From positions 1,612,001-1,676,000 of the forward strand of contig NZ_CP069370.1 in assembly GCF_019623905.1 (NCBI RefSeq): DNA of 64,000 nt. The letters run 5' to 3'. The number at the start of each line of letters is the position of its first letter. The stretch's first letter is position 1. Made by a program: the position numbers and the translations under genes. The DNA comes from Neotabrizicola shimadae (GTDB lineage: Bacteria > Pseudomonadota > Alphaproteobacteria > Rhodobacterales > Rhodobacteraceae). The notes below the pieces were generated by a model, which worked only from the letters and a program-made list of their open reading frames with translations, was not told the DNA's origin and made no database searches. Positions 58,795 to 64,000 of this stretch are shown piece after piece.

Positions 58795-60363
58795 CTAGAA
58801 CAGGCTGCCCTGCGCCGCTTCGCCGCCGCCTTTGCGGCGGGGGGGCTTGGGCGCGAGGGACAGGCGTCCATCGTGGAACTCGATCTCCAGCGCGGTGGCG
58901 CGTTCGGCGGCACCCTTGCCGGTGACAACATGGCCGTCGCCCCGGACGATGGCGAAGCCGCGCTTCAGCGTCTCGGTCGGGCCGAGCGTGGTGCGCATCC
59001 TGTCCAGGGCATCCAGCCGGTCGCTCAGGCGGGCGAGGCGGCTGGCCTGTGCCGCCTCGCGCCGGGCATCCAGGGCAGCCAGGTCGGCACGGGCGCGGGC
59101 AACGTCGCGGGCGGCGCCGGTGACAAGGCGGGCGAGGCCGCCGTCCAGACGGGCGGAGAGCGCGGCCAGACGGTCGCGGGCGCGTTCGGCGCGGCGGTCC
59201 TGGGTGGCGTCGAGGCTGCGGCCACGTTCGGCAAGTCGGTCCTGGAGACGCCGGGAGAGGTCGGCGAGGATGCGCGGGCGCAGGAGCGCGGCGGCAGGGT
59301 CGAAGCGGCCGCGCGCGCGGGCGATGCGGGTGGCCAGGGCCTGGGCCAGCCGGCCCGAGACAAGATCGAGCCGCTGCGCCGGGGCCTGCACCAGGGCCTC
59401 GGGGCGCGGCAGGGCGCGGGTCAGATCGCGCAGGCGTTCATCACGGCGGCGCATGGCGGCGGCCAGCGCCTGGCTCTGGCGGGCGGAGAAGCCATCAAGC
59501 GTGGCCACAAGGTCCAGCCGCACGGGAACCGCCAGTTCGGCGGCGGCGGTGGGGGTGGGTGCGCGCAGGTCGGCGGCGAAGTCGATGAGCGTTGTGTCTG
59601 TTTCGTGGCCCACGGCCGAGATCAGCGGGATGCGGCTTTCGGCGGCGGCGCGGACGACGGCTTCCTCGTTGAAGCCCCAGAGATCCTCGATGGAGCCGCC
59701 GCCGCGCGCGACGATCAGCACATCGGGACGCGGGATCGGGCCGCCCTCGGGCAGGGCGTTGAAGCCGCGGATGGCGGCGGCGACCTCGGCCGCGCAATTC
59801 GCGCCTTGTACGGCCACCGGCCAAATGAGCACGGGGCGCGGGAAGCGGTCGCGCAGGCGGTGCAGGATATCGCGGATCACGGCACCCGAGGGCGAGGTGA
59901 CGACCCCGATCACGCGCGGCAGGTAGGGGATGGGCTTCTTGCGGGCGGGATCGAACAGGCCCTCGGCCTGCAGTTGCGCCTTGCGCTTTTCCAGCATGGC
60001 CATCAGCGCGCCAGCGCCGGCCAATGCCAGATCCTCGACGATCATCTGGTATTTGGACTGGCCGGGGAAGGTGGTGAGCCGCCCGGTCGCCACGACCTCC
60101 AGCCCCTCTTCCGGCGGCTGGCGCAGACGGGTGGCCTGGCCCTTCCAGGCGATGGCGGCCAGAACGGCCTGGCCGTCCTTGAGGTCGAAGTAGAGATGGC
60201 CCGAACTCGGCCTTGACACGCGCCCGACTTCGCCGCGCACCCGGACAAGGCCGAACTCTCCCTCGATGACCCGCTTCACGGCGCCGGAAAGCTCGGAGAC
60301 GGTGAATTCCGGCTGGTTGCCCGAAGAAGGCTCATGCGGGATGGGGTCTTCGAAAAGGGCCAT
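58795..60363 (-). CDS. xseA: Exodeoxyribonuclease VII large subunit
   Basis: 522 residues; the catalytic subunit of the single-strand exonuclease VII in mismatch and other repair. The N-terminal OB domain begins EFTVSELSGAVKRVIEGEFGLVRVRGEV and has SGHLYFDLKD; the core has VVTSPSGAVIRDI, DVLIVARGGGSIEDLWGFNEE and ISAVGHETDTTLIDFAADLRAPTPTAAAE. The rest is a long coiled coil. The start MALFEDPIPHEPSSGN is the family start; upstream open codons are ignored. The small subunit gene is not in the window. Confidence 0.96.
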   Translation of the reverse strand: MALFEDPIPHEPSSGNQPEFTVSELSGAVKRVIEGEFGLVRVRGEVGRVSRPSSGHLYFDLKDGQAVLAAIAWKGQATRLRQPPEEGLEVVATGRLTTFPGQSKYQMIVEDLALAGAGALMAMLEKRKAQLQAEGLFDPARKKPIPYLPRVIGVVTSPSGAVIRDILHRLRDRFPRPVLIWPVAVQGANCAAEVAAAIRGFNALPEGGPIPRPDVLIVARGGGSIEDLWGFNEEAVVRAAAESRIPLISAVGHETDTTLIDFAADLRAPTPTAAAELAVPVRLDLVATLDGFSARQSQALAAAMRRRDERLRDLTRALPRPEALVQAPAQRLDLVSGRLAQALATRIARARGRFDPAAALLRPRILADLSRRLQDRLAERGRSLDATQDRRAERARDRLAALSARLDGGLARLVTGAARDVARARADLAALDARREAAQASRLARLSDRLDALDRMRTTLGPTETLKRGFAIVRGDGHVVTGKGAAERATALEIEFHDGRLSLAPKPPRRKGGGEAAQGSLF

Positions 60364-60759
60364 TGATACCGCCGACAAGGTTCCGGCGCAGAGACTAAGA
60401 GGTTCGGCCGGGAAGGCCAAGCCGGTGTGGGCCGGACCTGAGCCTGGCGGCGCCGACGCGACCGGTCTGGGTTTTGCCTGCCGCCGATCCGACCTGAGGC
60501 AGCGGGCTTGCGCGTTGCGTGGGACAGAAATGGGTGTGGCGCGGCGAGTTTGGGCGCCGAGCCATGATTTTCCTACTTTTATCAATTACTTGAAGGTGAT
60601 TCGCGCCTACCACGCGCCTCGTTATCACGGATTCTGATTTATTAATATGATTACAATCAAGGCATTTATGGGGGATTGGTGATGCAGATCAAGGCACTTT
60701 GCGAACTTATGGAGCAATGTGTGCCTTGCGAGAAATCGCGCAACAAGAGGGAGAAGAAG
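60364..60759. other. AT-rich intergenic region between xseA and the secreted small protein
   Basis: No gene seen. Positions 60560-60665 are the most AT-rich part of the window (for example TTTTATCAATTACTTG and TGATTTATTAATATG). An FNR-like box follows at 60679. It probably holds a strong promoter for the gene at 60760, or a small RNA. Confidence 0.5.
60679..60692. promoter_or_regulatory. FnrL-like box upstream of the 60760 gene
   Basis: GTGAT-GCAG-ATCAA matches the FNR pattern TTGAT-N4-ATCAA except for one base in the left arm. It shares the GCAGATCAAGG core with the box at 6261. It lies 67 bases upstream of the start codon at 60760. Confidence 0.45.
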
Positions 60760-61026
60760 ATGCGTACCATCATTGCTGCTGCCGCGCTTGTCCTGGCCGC
60801 CACCGTCGGTTTCGCCCAGGATACGCACTTCGACATCAACCAGTGCCCGAACACGCCCCTGGGGCAGCTTCAGGAGCAGGCCCACGTGATGCTGAGCGAC
60901 TATGGCCACGGCGACTTTGACGTGACCACGTTGACCTTGGACCAACTGGTCAAGCTGATGTGCGTCGACCCGACGACGCCGGCTGGCAAGGCCGACATCA
61001 ACAAAATCCTCGGCCTGTCGAACTGA
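60760..61026 (+). CDS. Small secreted protein (88 aa)
   Basis: I do not recognise a family. The ATG at 60760 follows GAGGGAGAAG and begins a signal peptide (MRTIIAAAALVLAATVGFA, cleavage before QDTH). The mature part is about 69 residues, acidic, with two cysteines (NQCPNTPLG and KLMCVDPTT) that could form one disulfide. The open frame extends 28 codons upstream with a CVPC stretch, but this would bury the signal peptide. A strong intrinsic terminator follows, so it is a monocistronic unit with its own promoter. Confidence 0.72.
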   Translation: MRTIIAAAALVLAATVGFAQDTHFDINQCPNTPLGQLQEQAHVMLSDYGHGDFDVTTLTLDQLVKLMCVDPTTPAGKADINKILGLSN

Positions 61027-61068
61027 TGCCTTCCGCGCGCGGCAAGGCTTGCCTCGCGCGCGGCCTGT

Positions 61069-61105
61069 GGCCCGGTCCCCTTGCGGGGGCCGGGCCTGTT
61101 GTTTT
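61069..61105 (+). terminator. Intrinsic terminator of the 60760 gene
   Basis: A 12-bp stem (GGCCCGGTCCCC / GGGGGCCGGGCC, one G-T pair) with a TTGC loop, followed by TGTTGTTTT. An extra GC-rich hairpin (CCGCGCGCGG...CGCGCGCGG) precedes it at 61033-61063. It is the best intrinsic terminator in the window. Confidence 0.8.
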
Positions 61106-61128
61106 GCCGATGCTCCGGCGGTGCGCCG

Positions 61129-61794
61129 TCAGGCGCCCGGCTTCAGACCCGCGTCCGTGAAGTGCTGCGGGAAGAAGGCCGCCGCCGCGGCCATCACGGT
61201 CGCCTGCGCCTCGGCCTGCGAATAGGGCGTGACCATCGTCATCAGGTCGAGCCAGCCACCCTCGGTGCACAGGCGAAGCACACGAGCGGCGCGAACCGGG
61301 TCGCAGCTGTAGCCGCCCTCGGCACAGATCTCGGTACAAAGCGCTACGAGATGCGCATCGTAGTCCAGATCCTTTGCGCCGCAGGTTTCCTGATACATCG
61401 GCCGGCTCTGCGCCTCGCCCCAGAAACTGCACCAGGCGGCCAGGCGGGCGGGGGTGCAGATCGCCGAGTTGAAGTCAGACGCGAGGATGGCGTGCAGGCG
61501 TTCCGCGGGCCCCGGCCCTGCCCCGGCAAGGGCGGCCATCCAGTTTTCGCGATACTCGTCCGAAAGATAGCGCAAGGTTTCCGCGAGGAGCTTTTCCTTG
61601 GTCTCGAAGTGGAAGTTGACAAGGCCGTGGCTCAGGCCGGCCAGCTTGGCCACGTCGGTCAAGGTCATTCGGGAATAGCCCTTCGAGGCCAGGACCTCGA
61701 TCGTCGCCTCGATCAACTGAACGCGACGCGCCTCGCGGCTGGCCTTGCGCGGCGGGGCTTCGGGCTTTTCGGCACTCTCGGCGGCGATGTCCAT
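61129..61794 (-). CDS. TetR/AcrR-family regulator (BetI-like)
   Basis: 221 residues with an N-terminal TetR helix-turn-helix (about residues 24-70: VQLIEATIEVLASKGYSRMTLTDVAKLAGLSHGLVNFHFETKEKLLAETL) and a C-terminal ligand domain resembling BetI (TetR_C_6; LAAWCSFWGEAQSRPMYQ). It probably represses the divergent class III aminotransferase / FAD oxidoreductase operon, and possibly itself, from the inverted repeat at 61873-61888. The ligand is unknown; an amine or its product is plausible from the context. Confidence 0.87.
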   Translation of the reverse strand: MDIAAESAEKPEAPPRKASREARRVQLIEATIEVLASKGYSRMTLTDVAKLAGLSHGLVNFHFETKEKLLAETLRYLSDEYRENWMAALAGAGPGPAERLHAILASDFNSAICTPARLAAWCSFWGEAQSRPMYQETCGAKDLDYDAHLVALCTEICAEGGYSCDPVRAARVLRLCTEGGWLDLMTMVTPYSQAEAQATVMAAAAAFFPQHFTDAGLKPGA

Positions 61795-61872
61795 GAACAG
61801 TCCTGCACAAACGGAAGGCGCGCTGACATGTAGCGTAATCTGTGACGTTGGGAAGGGCCAGCGAAAACCTGA

Positions 61873-61888
61873 TTGACAGACCAGTCAA
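61873..61888. promoter_or_regulatory. Candidate TetR operator
   Basis: TTGAC-AGACCA-GTCAA is an inverted repeat with perfect 5-base arms, in the 127-base region between the divergent TetR and aminotransferase genes, 34 bases before the latter's start. Its length and place suit a TetR-family operator. It is not FNR-spaced (N6). Confidence 0.6.
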
Positions 61889-61921
61889 AACCCTGCGACC
61901 CTGAATCCAGGAGGACCTGAC

Positions 61922-63274
61922 ATGGCAATGCCCATCCCGCACCGCGATCTTTCGAAGTCCAACGCCCAGTTCCAGCGCGCCGTGAAGCGGCTGCCCCTGG
62001 GGGTGTCGTCGACCTTCCGCTACTGGGGCGACGACCGGACCATCTATGTCCATCACGGCAAGGGCGGGCGGACCTGGGACATCGACGGCAACAATTATGT
62101 CGATTACCGGCTGGGTTACGGCCCGGCGATCCTGGGCTATGCCGACGACCGCGTGGACGAGGCGGCGCGCAGGGGGATGGAAGTGGGCGGGGTCTTTGCC
62201 CTGTCGACCGAGCGCGAGCTGATCGTGGCCGACCGCATTTCCAAGATGGTGCCGGCGGCGGAGCTGGTACGATTCTCGAACTCGGGCACCGAGGCGGTGA
62301 TGGCGGCGCTGCGGTTGGCCCGCGCCTATACGGGGCGCGAGAGCTATCTGCTGGTGGAAGGCGGCTATCATGGGTTGTTCGACGCTGCGATGTGGATGTC
62401 GAACATGGAGGAATGGGACCTGGGGTCGAACACCGACCCGGAGCTTGTTCCTTACGGCAAGGGCATTCCCCAGACGGTGAAGAAGCTGGCCCACATCACA
62501 CCGATGAACGATTTCCAGCGGCTGGAGGATGTGTTCGCCCGCCATGGCGACACATTCGCCGCCATGCTGATCGAGCCGATCCAGGGAAATTGCTGTTCGA
62601 TCATGGCGCAGGCTGCCTATGTGCAACTGGCGCGTGAGCTTTGCACGAAGCATGGCGTGATGCTGATCATCGACGAGGTGAAGTCGGGCTTCCGCGTCGG
62701 CAAGGGTGGCATCCAGGGCATCATGGGGGTGACACCGGATATCACCACCTTCGCCAAGGCGGTGGCGAACGGCTATCCGATCTCGGTCGTGGCGGGGCGC
62801 GAAGAGGTGATGCGCACGTTCCGCTATGGCGGGGCCTCGCACGGGGGAACGTACACGGCCCATTCGGTTTCGCTGGCGGCGGCGGAAGAATGCCTGCGCA
62901 TCCTGGATGAAACCCCGGCGCTGGAGACGCTTGCCAACTACGGCGAGCGGCTGAAGGCGGGGATTTCCGACATCCTGAACGCGCGCAAGATCGTGCATTC
63001 CTATACCGGGCATCCCTCGATGTTCGGCCTGTTCTTCGCGGAAACCCCACCGGACAACTACCGCGACTGGAAGACCTCGGACTACTCGTTCTACGACCAG
63101 ATGGCGTACTATCTGCACGATCTGGGCGTGATCTGCGAACCCGACAGTCGCGAGCCCTGGTTCATGTGCGAGGCGCATGGCCTGGACGAAACCTGCCTGA
63201 CCGACACGCTGAAGGCGGTCGACATGGCGGTGGACCTGACGCTCCAGCACATCGAGGACACGGCGGCAGAATGA
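61922..63274 (+). CDS. Class III (omega-type) aminotransferase
   Basis: A 450-residue PLP enzyme of subgroup III, related to glutamate-1-semialdehyde aminomutase and omega-transaminases. The PLP lysine is in TTFAKAVANGYPIS, with FSNSGTEAVMAALRLARAYTGR, GGYHGLFDA and LIIDEVKSGFRVG as cofactor and substrate-loop motifs. GASHGGTYTAHSV is the domain-closing loop. The amine substrate is unknown. Preceded by a TetR operator candidate; the next gene overlaps its stop (ATGA). Confidence 0.9.
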   Translation: MAMPIPHRDLSKSNAQFQRAVKRLPLGVSSTFRYWGDDRTIYVHHGKGGRTWDIDGNNYVDYRLGYGPAILGYADDRVDEAARRGMEVGGVFALSTERELIVADRISKMVPAAELVRFSNSGTEAVMAALRLARAYTGRESYLLVEGGYHGLFDAAMWMSNMEEWDLGSNTDPELVPYGKGIPQTVKKLAHITPMNDFQRLEDVFARHGDTFAAMLIEPIQGNCCSIMAQAAYVQLARELCTKHGVMLIIDEVKSGFRVGKGGIQGIMGVTPDITTFAKAVANGYPISVVAGREEVMRTFRYGGASHGGTYTAHSVSLAAAEECLRILDETPALETLANYGERLKAGISDILNARKIVHSYTGHPSMFGLFFAETPPDNYRDWKTSDYSFYDQMAYYLHDLGVICEPDSREPWFMCEAHGLDETCLTDTLKAVDMAVDLTLQHIEDTAAE

Positions 63275-64000
63275 CTTATGATGCGGTGATCCTGGGCGCG
63301 GGGCACAACGGCCTTGTCGCGGCCTGCTACCTGGCGCGGGCGGGGCTGAAGGTCTGCGTGGTGGAGAAGAACGACTGGATCGGCGGCGCGGCGGTTTCGC
63401 GCGAGCTGTATCCGGGCTTCACCTATTCCAACTGTTCCTATGTGTCGTCCCTGTTCCGCCCCGAGATCATGCGGGATCTGGAACTGCCGAAATATGGGCT
63501 GCAGGTTTTGCCCTATGAAGGCGGTGCGGTGTTCATGGAAGGTGGCGACTACCTGGGCATGTTCCGCGACCATGACGCGAACCGCCGGGAATTCGCCCGC
63601 CATTCGAAGCGCGATGCTGAAGCCTATGACCGCTATTCCCGCGACGTGCTGCGGCACTGCCGGTTCATCCGCCCCACCCTGCTGCGCACGCCCGCCGATC
63701 CGTCCAGCTTCCGCCCGCGCGACATTTCCGAACTGGCCTGGCTGGGCAAGCAATTGTTCGGCATGTCCGAGCGGCAGATGGAGGACACCATCCGCTTCTG
63801 GACCATGTCGATCAGCGATTTCCTGGACGGCTATTTCGAGCATCCGGTGATCAAGGCCTATCTCGCGGTTTCGGCCATCATCGGCACCGCCTTGGGTCCG
63901 ATGTCGCCGGGGTCGGCCTATGTGCTGCTTCATCACTACATGGGCGACGTGGATGGCAACGTCGGCGCCTGGGGCTTTGCCCGGGGCGGCATGGGGTCGA
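63271..64000 (+). CDS. FAD-dependent oxidoreductase, phytoene desaturase-like (3' end outside window)
   Basis: The first 243 residues are present. The N terminus MTYDAVILGAGHNGLVAACYLARAGLKVCVVEKNDWIGGAA is a GMC/phytoene-desaturase-type FAD dinucleotide fold (GxGxxG and a Glu at the end of strand 2). Similar proteins oxidise C-N or C-C bonds in amine and carotenoid metabolism. It overlaps the aminotransferase stop by four bases. Together with the TetR gene it suggests an inducible catabolic operon; the substrate is unknown. Confidence 0.85.
   Translation, partial: MTYDAVILGAGHNGLVAACYLARAGLKVCVVEKNDWIGGAAVSRELYPGFTYSNCSYVSSLFRPEIMRDLELPKYGLQVLPYEGGAVFMEGGDYLGMFRDHDANRREFARHSKRDAEAYDRYSRDVLRHCRFIRPTLLRTPADPSSFRPRDISELAWLGKQLFGMSERQMEDTIRFWTMSISDFLDGYFEHPVIKAYLAVSAIIGTALGPMSPGSAYVLLHHYMGDVDGNVGAWGFARGGMGS

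Overview
The window is a high-GC, gene-dense chromosomal segment from an alphaproteobacterium, most likely of the Rhodobacterales (Rhodobacter/Paracoccus relatives). The evidence is a C4-pathway hemA, an alphaproteobacterial SOS box (GTTC-N7-GTTC) at uvrA, a trpGDC-moaC-moeA run, FnrL-type boxes and many families typical of that order. There are no rRNA genes, no CRISPR array, no recognisable prophage and no intact insertion sequence. One tRNA gene, tRNA-Pro(TGG), is present.

Layout. 0-7 kb: the 3' end of a FliG flagellar motor-switch gene, a drug/metabolite exporter, a lipid A-type acyltransferase, a DUF1223 secreted protein, aconitase (acnA) and a small orphan gene with an FnrL-type box. 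7-16 kb: uvrA with a LexA box and a translationally coupled DUF4105 gene, a rhodanese, two MFS transporters, lpdA and a DUF924 gene. 16-24 kb: queA with a giant AsmA/YhdP-like protein, peroxiredoxin with a DUF455 ferritin-like protein, and an M23 peptidase overlapping a bactofilin. 24-31 kb: DUF2189 membrane protein, prfB, penicillin-binding protein 1A, amidase amiC and an aminotransferase. 31-38 kb: a DsbA-like oxidoreductase, rodZ-ispG, hemA, a secreted repeat protein and an M20 peptidase.

38-41 kb is the only gene-poor stretch. It holds tRNA-Pro, a methyltransferase gene and about 1.3 kb of apparently degenerate sequence. 41-46 kb: DUF192, a two-domain cold-shock protein, pdxH, fabI, a LysE exporter, gpt, DUF2127 and an aminotransferase. 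46-57 kb: a PpiD-like foldase, trpE, a polysaccharide-deacetylase-like protein on the opposite strand, trpGDC-moaC-moeA and ftsY. 57-64 kb: an AlkB-like monooxygenase, xseA, small secreted proteins, and a TetR regulator divergent from a class III aminotransferase / FAD oxidoreductase operon that runs off the window.

Most of the window is housekeeping: the envelope (mrcA, amiC, rodZ, bactofilin/M23), tryptophan and molybdopterin synthesis, haem, isoprenoids and DNA repair. The least expected feature is an intergenic repeat with four copies (6736-6809, 15956-16029, 24889-24962, 38407-38480). Each copy is exactly 74 nt and carries a perfect 18-bp palindrome at one end and a TTAA-N7-TTAA box at the other, which matches the CtrA recognition pattern. 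Two further conserved blocks sit at identical offsets between them, with no indels among the copies.
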